DNA from: Bacillus mycoides
Lineage (GTDB): Bacteria > Bacillota > Bacilli > Bacillales > Bacillaceae_G
Length of the DNA stretch: 64,000 bases
Direction: 5' to 3'
Assembly: GCF_018742245.1 (NCBI RefSeq)
Contig: NZ_CP036132.1
Coordinates: 4,025,001 to 4,089,000, forward strand
Part shown: positions 22,446 to 30,628 of the stretch, one piece after another
Layout of the letters: every line of letters begins with the position of its first letter
Numbering within the stretch: the stretch's first letter is position 1
Made by a program: the position numbers and the translations under genes
The notes under the pieces: generated by a model
What the model saw: the letters and a program-made list of their open reading frames with translations, nothing else
Database searches by the model: none
What the model was told of the DNA's origin: nothing

Positions 22446-23552
22446 TTAAATTAAAGATTTACGTAATGAAACACTTACTCCCTTTGGTACATGAGCAACA
22501 ATTTTCGCTCCTGATTCATTTACAGTAACCCAGCCCAATCCAGAGAATACAACATCCGTTTTTGGCTCACGAATATTAAATTCATATTTCACAAACTCAG
22601 GCATATTTTCTAATTCTTCTGGTGTCGGTGGATTCAATAATTCTCCAGCGTGTCTTTCGTACAATTCATCAGCCTTTTCAAGCTTTGTACGATGGATTGT
22701 TAAACGGTTTGAGAAATGACAAGTAAATGCACGACGGCCTCCACTTACATAATCAAATCGTGCTAATCCACCAAAGAATAATGTTTGTTCTTCATTTAAT
22801 TGGAATACCATTGGCTTAACTTCTGTAGTCGGTGTAATAAGCTTTAAGCTTTGTTTCCCAACATAATGCGCCATTTGATGATGATTAATAATACCTGGTG
22901 TATCGTATAAAGATGATGTTTCGTCTAATGGGATATCAATTAAATCAAGCGTTGTTCCTGGGAAATGTGATGTTGTAATTACATTCTCAGTCTCATCACT
23001 AAACTCTTTAATCATACGATTAATAAATGTTGATTTACCAACATTCGTACATCCAACAACATAAACATCTTTACCTTCGCGGTAATGCTCAATTGCATCA
23101 GCAAGTTCAGTGATTCCTTGTCCTTTAGCTGCACTAATCAAAAAGACATCTTCTGGTTTTAAACCAAGTTGCTTTGCACTATAGCGCATCCAATGTTTTA
23201 CTTTATCATGCTTAACTGACTTTGGAATTAAGTCAGCCTTATTCCCTACAAGTAATACTTTATTGTTCCCTACAAAACGATGTAAGCCCGGTAACCAGCT
23301 ACCATTGAAATCGAAAATATCTACGATTTTAACCACTAGTGCGTCTGATTGTCCAATTCCGTTCAAAATACGAAGGAAATCATCATCTGTTAAAGATACA
23401 TCTTGAATTTCGTTATAATGTTTCAAACGAAAACAACGTTGGCAAATTACTTGTTCTTTTTCTAAAGATGATACAGGAGCGTATCCTACTTCATTTTTAT
23501 TTTCTGTTTGAATTTCTACACCGCAACCAATACATTTAATTGTTTCAGTCAA
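22446..23552 (-). CDS. yqeH: Circularly permuted ribosome-assembly GTPase YqeH
   Basis: The 368-residue GTPase has permuted motifs. An N-terminal zinc finger (Cys at 7, 10, 37, 40) is followed by G4 NKAD (104-107), then G1 GCTNVGKST (167-175) and G3 DTPG (217-220). A C-terminal domain common to YqeH follows. It is needed for 30S subunit biogenesis. TTG start after GGGAGG, overlapping or abutting yqeG. Confidence 0.95.
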   Translation of the reverse strand: MTETIKCIGCGVEIQTENKNEVGYAPVSSLEKEQVICQRCFRLKHYNEIQDVSLTDDDFLRILNGIGQSDALVVKIVDIFDFNGSWLPGLHRFVGNNKVLLVGNKADLIPKSVKHDKVKHWMRYSAKQLGLKPEDVFLISAAKGQGITELADAIEHYREGKDVYVVGCTNVGKSTFINRMIKEFSDETENVITTSHFPGTTLDLIDIPLDETSSLYDTPGIINHHQMAHYVGKQSLKLITPTTEVKPMVFQLNEEQTLFFGGLARFDYVSGGRRAFTCHFSNRLTIHRTKLEKADELYERHAGELLNPPTPEELENMPEFVKYEFNIREPKTDVVFSGLGWVTVNESGAKIVAHVPKGVSVSLRKSLI

Positions 23553-23555
23553 ACT

Positions 23556-24068
23556 TTATTCCTCCCAGTTAATTAAGCCTTTTTTCTTCATGTTTCTCAT
23601 AATTCTTCGTTCAATTTTTCGATTAAAGCGTGTCACCAATCCGTCCGTTTGCGCTACCGGTACAACTAAAATTGTATGAAGTCCCACACGATTCCCACCG
23701 AGCACATCCGTTAGTAACTGATCTCCAATTACTACAACTTCATCTGGCTGCAGGTGCATCTCGTGTATCGCACGCTTAAATGCGCGAACAAACGGTTTGC
23801 GCGCACTATGAATAAACGGAATACCTAATGGATCAGCGAATTCTTTAACGCGTTGCTCGTTATTATTTGAAACGACCGTTACTTGAATATCATTTTCTTT
23901 CATTTTCAAAAACCACTCTTCAAGCTGTGGTGTTGCGTTTGGACGATCCCATTCAATTAAAGTGTTATCTAAATCAGTGATAACTCCTTTAATTCCACGT
24001 TTTTTCAAATCTTCTGCTTGAACATGATATACATTTTTCACATATTCATTTGGTAAAAATAACTTCAA
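23556..24068 (-). CDS. yqeG: HAD-family (IIIA) phosphatase YqeG
   Basis: The 170-residue HAD phosphatase has motif I DLDNTLIEW (32-40), VVSNNNE as motif II and VVIGDQLLTDVLGGN as motif IV. The fold matches phosphatidylglycerophosphatase-like enzymes, but the substrate in Bacillus is uncertain. The TTG start is 7 nt after AGAGGTG. First gene of the yqeG-yqeH-aroE-yqeI series, divergent from sda. Confidence 0.92.
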   Translation of the reverse strand: MKLFLPNEYVKNVYHVQAEDLKKRGIKGVITDLDNTLIEWDRPNATPQLEEWFLKMKENDIQVTVVSNNNEQRVKEFADPLGIPFIHSARKPFVRAFKRAIHEMHLQPDEVVVIGDQLLTDVLGGNRVGLHTILVVPVAQTDGLVTRFNRKIERRIMRNMKKKGLINWEE

Positions 24069-24131
24069 TTTCTTTCACCTCTTTGAGGATTTTTCATAAA
24101 ATTTTTCGACAGCATTTTTCGATAGATAACC

Positions 24132-24230
24132 TGTGGATAAACTTGTACACACTTTCCACATTAATTTTTCAGTCAATTCGGAATTTACTAACATTCTATA
24201 CACATTTTATCCACTGAGGTATGTGGATAA
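24132..24230. promoter_or_regulatory. Cluster of DnaA boxes upstream of sda
   Basis: TGTGGATAA occurs exactly at 24132-24140 and 24222-24230 (perfect DnaA boxes, minus orientation). TTATCCACT at 24207-24215 has one mismatch, and a weaker CTTTCCACA lies at 24152-24160. The cluster ends just upstream of the sda promoter, as expected for DnaA control of sda. Confidence 0.85.
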
Positions 24231-24238
24231 CCTCTTGT

Positions 24239-24267
24239 TTGTGACTGTCATATTTTTTTGGTACATT
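24239..24267 (+). promoter_or_regulatory. Sigma-A promoter of sda
   Basis: TTGTGA (24239-24244), 17-nt spacer, TACATT (24262-24267). It lies immediately downstream of the DnaA boxes. Confidence 0.6.
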
Positions 24268-24314
24268 AAATGCAACAACGAATCAATCCTTATATTATTA
24301 GGAGGTGACTCACC

Positions 24315-24470
24315 TTGAAAACAAAACATATGGAACAGTTATCTACTGATTTACTCACTGAGTCTTATTATAAAGCAAAAGAACTAAAATTAAATCCCGA
24401 CTTCATTTTACTTATAAAACAAGAAATTATTAGACGCTCGTTAGAGGACAAGCTCGTCAAATCTTCTTGA
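24315..24470 (+). CDS. sda: Sporulation checkpoint protein Sda
   Basis: The 51-residue protein has the Sda helical hairpin: [18 protein letters not shown] and [14 protein letters not shown]. Sda binds the sporulation histidine kinases and blocks phosphorelay entry when replication initiation is disturbed. The TTG at 24315 is 7 nt after AGGAGGTG. An ATG five codons later gives 46 residues, the size of the B. subtilis form, but is too far from the ribosome site. Same position beside yqeG as in B. subtilis. Confidence 0.93.
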   Translation: MKTKHMEQLSTDLLTESYYKAKELKLNPDFILLIKQEIIRRSLEDKLVKSS

Positions 24471-24495
24471 GTACATATAGATTGCTGATTGACCT

Positions 24496-24523
24496 GTAAA
24501 AAGAGCCATCCTGCGATGGCTCT
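24496..24523 (-). terminator. psd terminator (may also affect sda)
   Basis: AGAGCCATC/GATGGCTCT arms with a 4-nt loop. The T run (TTTTTAC) is on the minus strand, so it mainly ends psd. It is also the only hairpin close after sda. Confidence 0.75.
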
Positions 24524-24622
24524 CGAATAAACAAGTACTCCCATCTAGGGGATTTCTTCATCAAGCATCTTTGTCCACATTTCTTAATTAGAGCTTCATA
24601 AGTATATTATAAAATCTTTTCT

Positions 24623-25411
24623 TTACTTATGAGATACTCGGGTTGCAATTTTTTCACCAAGACGCAGCTCTTGCCCACTTGTCAATTCCTGCACTGCTTC
24701 AATCATATCTTTTTCAAATAATAAAACAACTGTTGAGCCAAATGTAAAGTATGCCATCTCTTCACCTTTTTGAACAGTACTTCTTTCATGAAGGAGCTCG
24801 ATACTATTAACAAACATAGCACCTACTTTTACAAGCGCCATATGTTCGCCTTCACTATTTACTTCTGTAACAGAGCGATAATTTTTTGACAATGGTTCTT
24901 TCCCATACTCCATACCCGCTGCATTTACCGGATATGATTTTCTGCCGAGTACAAATCTTTCAGTCACAGACCCAGAGAGCGGACTATGAATACGATGATA
25001 ATGACTTGGACTCAAATAAATTACCATATATGTACCGCCTGCATATCGCTTTGCACGCTCTTCATTACCTAGCATATCCACAATTGAATAACGCTTTCCT
25101 TTTATATCGAATGTTTTTGTATCCTCAATAGGACCTTGATCAGCAAAAACACCATCAACAGGACTAACGATACTCGATGCATCAGTATCAATACTACGCT
25201 TTCCTTCTTTTAGCCTACGTGTAAATAAATCATGCAATGTTCGATATTCCTTCAAACCCTTTTCCATCTCATCTTGATTAATTTGAAAAACTTTCGCATA
25301 TGATGGAATAATGATAGAGCTCAAACGAGATTGTGCAAATTTACGTAATATATAAGAAGTAAAACGACCATTTGTAAGTTCGATCATAAGTCGATATAAT
25401 GTCCGTCGCAA
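24623..25411 (-). CDS. psd: Phosphatidylserine decarboxylase
   Basis: The 262-residue proenzyme forms phosphatidylethanolamine at the membrane. The self-cleavage site is FGST (224-227), where Ser226 becomes the pyruvoyl group. SPVDG (83-87) carries the catalytic Asp and HYHRIHSP (138-145) the conserved His residues. It stands alone here, between sda and sigK. Confidence 0.95.
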   Translation of the reverse strand: MRRTLYRLMIELTNGRFTSYILRKFAQSRLSSIIIPSYAKVFQINQDEMEKGLKEYRTLHDLFTRRLKEGKRSIDTDASSIVSPVDGVFADQGPIEDTKTFDIKGKRYSIVDMLGNEERAKRYAGGTYMVIYLSPSHYHRIHSPLSGSVTERFVLGRKSYPVNAAGMEYGKEPLSKNYRSVTEVNSEGEHMALVKVGAMFVNSIELLHERSTVQKGEEMAYFTFGSTVVLLFEKDMIEAVQELTSGQELRLGEKIATRVSHK

Positions 25412-25659
25412 ATTACGAAACCTCCTAATCAGCCTATAACTTTAGTTTCCCCTTCTTTTCTCTCTATATCATATGTAAAATTGGTTCTTATTCCCACATA
25501 TAGAATGGAGCCGTCTCGTTATACACGAAGAAAAACTAAGTATAATTTTTATTCTTAAATTGTTTAGCACCTTCTAATATTACAGATAGAACCCACCATT
25601 TTCAACAGTGAACATGTATTTCTTCTGAGAGCAGCTCGTTTTCTTTCCGTTTTCCCGAA

Positions 25660-25690
25660 AGAAAAGCAGCCACTTTTAAAGTGTAGCTGC
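25660..25690 (-). terminator. sigK terminator
   Basis: An imperfect GCAGC-CACT/AGTG-GCTGC type hairpin (25666-25690) with a U-rich tail on the minus strand, 13 bp after the sigK stop. The rest of 25412-25702 carries the psd 5-prime region; no gene is seen. Confidence 0.65.
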
Positions 25691-25702
25691 CTACAATATA
25701 CA

Positions 25703-26416
25703 TTATTCTTTTGCTTTTTTCTCTTTCTCAGCCCGCACAAATTCGTGGAACATTTTCATTAAAGCACGCTTTTCAATTCGCGATACGTAGCTTCTTGAAA
25801 TACCAAGTGCCTTCGCAATCTCCCTCTGTGTTTTCTCTTTATCAAGCCCAAGTCCAAAACGCTTCACAATTACTTCTTTCTCTCGTTCGTCTAAAATATC
25901 GATATACTCTTTAATTTTTTCTAACTCCATACTAAGCTGAATCATATCAATTACATCTTCAGATTCTGATTTTAATATATCAATAAGCGATATTTCATTA
26001 CCCTCTTTATCTTGCCCGATTGGATCATGAAGTGAAACGTCTTTTTTCGTTTTCTTCAGCACACGTAAATGCATCAAAATTTCATTTTCGATACAGCGCG
26101 CTGCATATGTTGCAAGCTTAGTTCCTTTCCCTGCTGAATAGCTTTCAATCGCTTTAATAAGCCCAATGGTACCAATTGAAATTAAATCTTCTGCATCTTC
26201 ACCAGTGTTTTCGAATTTCTTAACAATATGAGCTACAAGCCGTAAATTATGTTCAATTAAAAGATTTCTCGCTTGAGCATCACCTTGCTCCATTAACTCT
26301 AAGTACTTTCTCTCATCATCTGATGATAACGGCTGCGGGAACGCATTGTTCTTCACATAAGAAACAAATACAAACACTTCTCGAACCATATATCCAATTG
26401 CGGCGAATAGACTCAA
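25703..26416 (-). CDS. sigK: RNA polymerase sporulation sigma factor SigK (pro-sigma-K)
   Basis: The 237-residue mother-cell sigma factor is complete and uninterrupted. The N-terminal hydrophobic pro-sequence (about 1-20, [20 protein letters not shown]) is removed by SpoIVFB during activation. Region 2 ([30 protein letters not shown]) and region 4 ([20 protein letters not shown]) follow. The TTG start 6 nt after GGAGGTG matches the known pro-protein start; the open frame extends further upstream without support. In B. subtilis this gene is split by the skin element; there is no trace of it here. Confidence 0.96.
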
Positions 26417-26519
26417 ACCTTTCACCTCCGCCAAAATAGTGGTCTTTACTATGTGTATGTGGGCAGGAGGTTGTTTGTGTCTGTACGATATCATTCCAAC
26501 ATGTTTTTAAGCATGATAT

Positions 26520-26548
26520 TTGTCGCATAAAGCTTCGTTACGTATACT
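26520..26548 (+). promoter_or_regulatory. Promoter of the 76-residue protein and its leader
   Basis: TTGTCG (26520-26525), exact 17-nt spacer, TATACT (26543-26548). Transcription would start near 26555, only a few bases before the first Shine-Dalgarno (AGGAGGG, 26561-26567). Confidence 0.7.
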
Positions 26549-26573
26549 TAAACAAAAGATAGGAGGGTAAAAT

Positions 26574-26615
26574 GTGAGACATTTTATTACCTTCTTGTAC
26601 CAGAGTAGCTTGTAA
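26574..26615 (+). CDS. Putative 13-residue leader peptide
   Basis: GTG at 26574 lies 6 nt after a near-perfect AGGAGGG and reads MRHFITFLYQSSL, then TAA (26613-26615). The last codons lie inside the 5-prime arm of the hairpin at 26603-26650. An ATG two bases earlier is followed at once by TGA, so it gives no peptide. The arrangement recalls translational-attenuation leaders of erm/cat genes. Its translation is not proven. Confidence 0.5.
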   Translation: MRHFITFLYQSSL

Positions 26616-26663
26616 GAGATGAACTCCTTGTACGCTCTTGCAAGCTGCTTGTACTACAAGGAG
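26603..26663 (+). promoter_or_regulatory. Hairpin and possible pseudoknot masking the Shine-Dalgarno of the 76-residue gene
   Basis: Arms 26607-26618 and 26635-26646 pair over 12 bp (one G-U) and can extend to 16 bp with G-U pairs (26603-26650). The loop contains CTCCTTGTA (26624-26632), exactly complementary to TACAAGGAG (26655-26663), which includes the downstream Shine-Dalgarno. Loop-to-downstream pairing would be an H-type pseudoknot. Confidence 0.6.
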
Positions 26664-26674
26664 GGATTACAAAT

Positions 26675-26905
26675 ATGAAATTCGAAAGAACACGTGCTTA
26701 TACAAGACACCAACGTCAGCGTACAATGCGCCGAAAGATGAATATTGCAAAACACGCATGGGGATATACTCCTGAAATTGTCGGTATTTTTGCAAAAGGA
26801 AAAGTTCACTGTTCTTGCGGCATGTGTACAACAAAGTGGAGAACAGAAGGACCACCTGCCAGTGTACAGAAGTGGTTATACAAAATTGATACATGCGAAG
26901 AATAA
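26675..26905 (+). CDS. Small basic protein with CxCxxC cluster, function unknown
   Basis: A 76-residue protein with AAGGAGGG 8-9 nt before its ATG. The first half is strongly basic (RTRAYTRHQRQRTMRRKM, 5-22). The second half has KGKVHCSCGMC with Cys 46, 48 and 51 plus His45, a likely metal-binding knuckle, and a further Cys74. Basic residues plus a Cys cluster suggest nucleic-acid binding, which is inference. I have an impression of small KG-K-HCSC-type proteins elsewhere in Firmicutes but cannot name a family. It is a single-gene unit with own promoter, leader and terminator. Confidence 0.8.
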   Translation: MKFERTRAYTRHQRQRTMRRKMNIAKHAWGYTPEIVGIFAKGKVHCSCGMCTTKWRTEGPPASVQKWLYKIDTCEE

Positions 26906-26916
26906 TCGTTCTTTCT

Positions 26917-26945
26917 AAAAAAGGTCTTCTCTCGAAGACCTTTTT
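26917..26945. terminator. Terminator after the 76-residue gene
   Basis: AAGGTCTTC/GAAGACCTT arms with a TCTC loop, A run on one side and T5 on the other. It can serve both the small gene (+) and the degraded gene (-). Confidence 0.88.
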
Positions 26946-26959
26946 CCCTATTTAAAGAC

Positions 26960-27585
26960 TTATTTACTCCAAATCTTTTCCCCAGTGTGGGCATCAATAT
27001 AACGAATTTCTCGACCACACTCGAAAGGCTCTTTATAATTTTCACCCGTCGTTTGTTTATACAGTAATTGATATACCGTTTCCTCTGCATCATTATCTAT
27101 ACACCATTCTAATTTAACTCGGATGGCCTCTTTGTATATTTCTAACACTTTTTCTTTTGTTACTTTTAGTGTTGTTTCATATGTGAGCACTTCTTTTATA
27201 AAGTTGCTAGATTCTCCTGAGTAGTGCATCACAGCACCATTTTCTGTATTGATATTGACCCTAAATTGGTTATACTCTGCTGGAATACCATTCACATATA
27301 CGGAAAAGGTAAATCTTTCAATCCCATCTTCTGCTTCTTCACGTTCTTCCCAAAGACGGAGATATTGTGTCACATCTGGAATAACTCGTTCTAAAAATTG
27401 AAGTGCTTCTTTGTAAACATTCCTCTCTAGACAGTATTTGTTTTACTTCTTTATCGTCTGTCAGTTTTATAAAACCAATTAATTCATTGGTTGATTTATC
27501 AATCGTAATGCCAACTAAATTATTATATTTTAACATCAGTAAATGCTTTTTAAAGAATTCATTCATTATCTGTTTGATTCATCAT
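26960..27585 (-). pseudogene. Frameshifted conserved protein (YcdB/YcdC-like repeat protein, remnant)
   Basis: Two open frames on the minus strand (27566-27339 and 27373-26960) read as consecutive parts of one protein. The first frame gives ...ITIDKSTNELIGFIKLTDD and ends SREECL. The second picks up with KEALQFLERVIPDVTQY at about 27415, one base out of phase. Near the start, ATG at 27585 follows AAGGAGAGGG but its frame stops after eight codons at an ATGAATGA tandem (4-bp duplication). Removing one copy would join it to the body. The repeats resemble YcdB/YcdC-type extracytoplasmic domains; that assignment is tentative. It looks inactivated. Confidence 0.65.
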
Positions 27586-27778
27586 ACCCTCTCCTTTATT
27601 ACAATTTAAGGTGATTATAACAAACAAAACCAAAAGTCATTAGCAAAAAGACAAAAAACTGAAACAATTAGTTCATACGAATTTCACATGAATCTATTAC
27701 TATAAGAATTGTACATAATGAAATTACTAACAATGACGTTTATTCATATATAATTTCATTTGAAAGGGGTTGAAAAGA

Positions 27779-27850
27779 TGAAAACTAAATATCGCTTTAT
27801 GATCTCATCATTTGCTGCTTGCGCCTACATGATTTGGTGTTTAGTATAGT
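27779..27850 (+). CDS. Possible 23-residue membrane peptide
   Basis: MKTKYRFMISSFAACAYMIWCLV has a positive N-terminus and a single hydrophobic stretch, with AAAGGGG 8 nt before ATG. It precedes the alarmone synthetase by 39 bp on the same strand. No homologue is known to me. The rest of 27600-27889 is AT-rich leader sequence. Confidence 0.4.
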
Positions 27851-27889
27851 AACAACTTCACTTGTAAATAAGAAAAGGTGTGTATATAA

Positions 27890-28540
27890 ATGGAATATAA
27901 CCAATCAACCGTTAACTACTGGAAAGCTTTTGTATTACCTTATACATTCGCTTTAGAAGAGTTAAAAACTAAATTTGAAATTATGAACCGGGAAGCTCAA
28001 TTTTTAGAAGACTACAACCCGTTTGAACATATAAAAACAAGACTTAAACAACCCGAAAGTATCATTAGGAAGCTTGAGCGTAAAAATTTATCACCAACAG
28101 TTGAAAATGCTCAAACACAATTACAAGATATTATTGGCATCCGTATTACATGTTGCTTTGTAGAAGATATTTACCATTTAAAAGGGGTTATTGAAAATCG
28201 TGGAGACATGGAAATTGTAGAAGTAAAAGATTATATTTCCAATCCAAAAGGAAATGGCTATAAAAGTTTGCATATGATTATTAAATATCCATTGTTACTA
28301 AATTCTGGTACGAAAGATGTATTTGCAGAAATTCAATTACGTACACTTGCGATGGACTTTTGGGCAAGTTTAGAACATAAACTTTACTACAAATATGAAG
28401 GGAATATACCTGATTATTTGAAGGATGAACTACATGACGCTGCTATGAAAGCTGAAGATCTCGATAATAAGATGGCAACAATCCGTCAAGATATTGATGA
28501 CATTGAAGCATGTTCAAATCAAATTTTATTACCACTTTAA
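27890..28540 (+). CDS. ywaC: Small alarmone synthetase, RelP/YwaC type
   Basis: The 216-residue (p)ppGpp synthetase has only the RelA/SpoT synthetase domain. Visible motifs are QDIIGIRITCCFVEDIY, NPKGNGYKSLHMII with the conserved Lys/Ser, EIQLRTLAMDFWASLEHKLYYK, and no hydrolase domain. FALEELKTKFEIM and the C-terminal end are closer to B. subtilis YwaC (SAS2/RelP) than to YjbM. It makes pppGpp or ppGpp from GTP or GDP and ATP; YwaC-type enzymes are induced by cell-wall stress. It is monocistronic, except perhaps for the peptide upstream. Confidence 0.9.
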   Translation: MEYNQSTVNYWKAFVLPYTFALEELKTKFEIMNREAQFLEDYNPFEHIKTRLKQPESIIRKLERKNLSPTVENAQTQLQDIIGIRITCCFVEDIYHLKGVIENRGDMEIVEVKDYISNPKGNGYKSLHMIIKYPLLLNSGTKDVFAEIQLRTLAMDFWASLEHKLYYKYEGNIPDYLKDELHDAAMKAEDLDNKMATIRQDIDDIEACSNQILLPL

Positions 28541-28569
28541 AAAGGTTCTCTCCTATGAGAACCTTTTTT
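28539..28569 (+). terminator. ywaC terminator
   Basis: AAGGTTCTC/GAGAACCTT with a TCCTAT loop and T7, overlapping the stop codon. Confidence 0.88.
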
Positions 28570-28618
28570 TATTCCGCTATTTGCGGGCAGTAAGACTCCC
28601 ACTGATTAAAGTTTCACT

Positions 28619-29083
28619 TTATTTCTTCTCTATCGTACGAACCTCTTCAATCTTCCACCCTTCGTCTTCTTTTCCAAGTGCATACTGCATTTTCTTTTGA
28701 AGAGTAACCCCTCCATCTACTTCTTTTTCCTCCGTTTCAACAATAACAGGCCCACCTTTAAGAGCTTTCATATTCATATGTTCCAATTCTATTTTCTTAT
28801 TTCCCTTTTGAAATGCCGCTTCCTTTTGTGTTTTTAAGTCTTCAGCACTAGGCATCTTCTTTGAAAATAACTCCATATGTTCAGCAAGATTTTTTTCATT
28901 CGTCGTCCGTACAAATGCCTCAATAACATCTTGAATGGATTTCTCTTCTTCTTTCGTTATATGTACCTTTTCCTCAGTTTTCTCAGCAGATTTTTGTTCT
29001 ATATTATTCTCTTGAGATTGACATCCAACTAGCAATAATACAAATACTAGAAGGAATCTTAATTTCCCTAAAAAAACTCTCAT
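28619..29083 (-). CDS. Lipoprotein of unknown function
   Basis: A 154-residue protein with a lipoprotein signal: MRVFLGKLRFLLVFVLLLVGC with lipobox LVGC at about 18-21. A Glu/Lys-rich linker follows, then a small domain (VIEAFVRTTNEKNLAEHMELFS...) of NTF2/DUF4878-like appearance. The ATG at 29083 follows TAGGAG. The longer frame upstream includes the phoA terminator and is not used. It lies downstream of the alkaline phosphatase gene but after a terminator. Confidence 0.75.
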   Translation of the reverse strand: MRVFLGKLRFLLVFVLLLVGCQSQENNIEQKSAEKTEEKVHITKEEEKSIQDVIEAFVRTTNEKNLAEHMELFSKKMPSAEDLKTQKEAAFQKGNKKIELEHMNMKALKGGPVIVETEEKEVDGGVTLQKKMQYALGKEDEGWKIEEVRTIEKK

Positions 29084-29100
29084 CTTTCCATCTCCTAAAA

Positions 29101-29128
29101 AGAAAAGTGAGGCATTTCGCCTCACTTT
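29101..29128 (-). terminator. phoA terminator
   Basis: AAAGTGAGGC/GCCTCACTTT with a 5-nt loop and U-rich tail on the minus strand, 10 bp after the phoA stop and just before the lipoprotein ribosome site. Confidence 0.82.
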
Positions 29129-29137
29129 CATTTATAA

Positions 29138-30523
29138 TTAGCGTCTTCCTTTATTCGGGTCGCCGCCGCCAACGATGTCAAAGACACGTTTAGCTATATT
29201 TGTATTTTCTTGAACGCCAGAGAATAAGTATTTACCTGGTCCGAATGCATATACGTTCACATCTTCACCTGTATGTCCACCCGTTGTCCAACCTGTAACC
29301 GAACGCTTATTGAAGATATCTTCAATTGCATTATCAATCTTTGTTACATCTTTTGATGGAGCTATATCATTTACAGCTTTAATTTCTTCTGGTGTTAATT
29401 GTAGATCAATATACTTTTTCAATGTTTCTTCTACATTTGCACCTTTTACAATCTCATTTGCCATAAAGTCTGGCGTACGTTTAGCAGCTTTAATCGGATC
29501 TACTTTAAAGTTATACTCCCCATTCGCACCTAAAGATAATCCGCCAGTAGCATGGTCTGCAGTTGCAACAACTAATGTGTTCTTATCTCTTTTCGCAAAC
29601 TCAATTGCTGCTTTAAACGCTTTTTCGAAGTCTTCCATTTCACTCATTGCACCGACAATATCATTATCATGTCCAGCCCAATCAATTTGACTACCTTCGA
29701 CCATTAAGAAGAAACCATTTTTATTTTTGTTCAAGCGCTCAATCGCGGTATTTGTCATCTCTTCTAATGAAGGTGTTTTGTCAGTACGGTCAATCATTTT
29801 ATCTAAACCACCTGGTGCAAATAAACCAAGAACTTGATCGCTTTTATCATTTAATAATTGATTACGATCTGTTACATAACTATAACCAGACTTCTTAAAT
29901 TCTTCTGTAAGATTGCGGTCTTTTCTAACAAAGTTATTCACACCGCCGCCAAGCATAACATCTATTTTATGCTTACCTTTAATTTTCTCATCAAAGTAAT
30001 CATTTGCAATTGCGTCCATATTTTTACGACTAATATCATGTGCACCGAATGCAGCTGGTGTTGCATGCGTAATTTCAGACGTTGCAACGAGTCCCGTTGA
30101 CTTCCCTTTTTCTTTCGCTTGCTCCAATACTGTTTTCACTTCAGCTTTATCATTATCTACTGCAATAGCTGCATTATATGTTTTTATACCTGCTGACATC
30201 GCAGTAGCTGCCGATGCAGAGTCTGTAATATTTTCATGTTCATCTTCTGGATATGTTTTTTGTGTTCCTACAAGATGCTTATCAAATTCTGTAGATTCCA
30301 TCTCAAATGTTTTTGGATTATCTTTCATATAACGATGAGCTGTCATATATGAAGGCCCCATACCATCCCCAATTAATACAATGACATTTTTAATTTTTGC
30401 ATTGTTTCCGTTCTCATCCGCATTAACCTCACTAGAACGCGTAAAATTCCATGTTGCTACCGAAGTAACTGCTAACGACGCCACAACTGCAAATGGCCAT
30501 GCTTTTTTTACAAACTTTTTCAC
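29138..30523 (-). CDS. phoA: Alkaline phosphatase (secreted)
   Basis: The 461-residue metal-dependent alkaline phosphatase has an N-terminal signal segment (about 1-33). Metal site IGDGMGPSYM begins at 51, the nucleophile Ser102 lies in DSASAATAMSAG, and ADHATGGL and GGHTGEDV carry further zinc ligands. It releases phosphate from organic esters outside the cell. A PhoP-type direct repeat lies upstream, so phosphate starvation is the likely inducer. B. subtilis PhoA/PhoB are close relatives. Confidence 0.94.
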   Translation of the reverse strand: MKKFVKKAWPFAVVASLAVTSVATWNFTRSSEVNADENGNNAKIKNVIVLIGDGMGPSYMTAHRYMKDNPKTFEMESTEFDKHLVGTQKTYPEDEHENITDSASAATAMSAGIKTYNAAIAVDNDKAEVKTVLEQAKEKGKSTGLVATSEITHATPAAFGAHDISRKNMDAIANDYFDEKIKGKHKIDVMLGGGVNNFVRKDRNLTEEFKKSGYSYVTDRNQLLNDKSDQVLGLFAPGGLDKMIDRTDKTPSLEEMTNTAIERLNKNKNGFFLMVEGSQIDWAGHDNDIVGAMSEMEDFEKAFKAAIEFAKRDKNTLVVATADHATGGLSLGANGEYNFKVDPIKAAKRTPDFMANEIVKGANVEETLKKYIDLQLTPEEIKAVNDIAPSKDVTKIDNAIEDIFNKRSVTGWTTGGHTGEDVNVYAFGPGKYLFSGVQENTNIAKRVFDIVGGGDPNKGRR

Positions 30524-30579
30524 TGTCTTGTCCCCCTAATTAGGTTATTCATTTCCCACTATCAAATTTAATAGAAGAC

Positions 30580-30628
30580 TGTTAAGAGAAAATGAGTTAT
30601 ATGTAAATTTTTTGTTAACTTATGTAAA
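30580..30628 (-). promoter_or_regulatory. Pho box (PhoP binding repeats) of phoA
   Basis: On the minus strand TTTACA (30623-30628), TTAACA (30613-30618) and TTTACA (30602-30607) are spaced 10-11 bp. A further TTAACA (30580-30585) lies two turns on. This matches the TT(A/T/C)ACA repeats bound by PhoP. Confidence 0.75.

Noticed and set aside
25703..26416. Search for a skin-type element in sigK
   Set aside because: The gene is continuous, with no recombinase or att-like interruption.
26430..26480. Sigma-E promoter for sigK (CATACACA on the minus strand)
   Set aside because: The -10-like match is fair but no -35 lies at the right distance, so it is not listed as a feature.
26572..26577. ATG-TGA start-stop pair in the leader of the 76-residue gene
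   Set aside because: The GTG two bases later has better spacing and gives a real peptide, so the leader ORF is read from there. The start-stop pair could still capture ribosomes.
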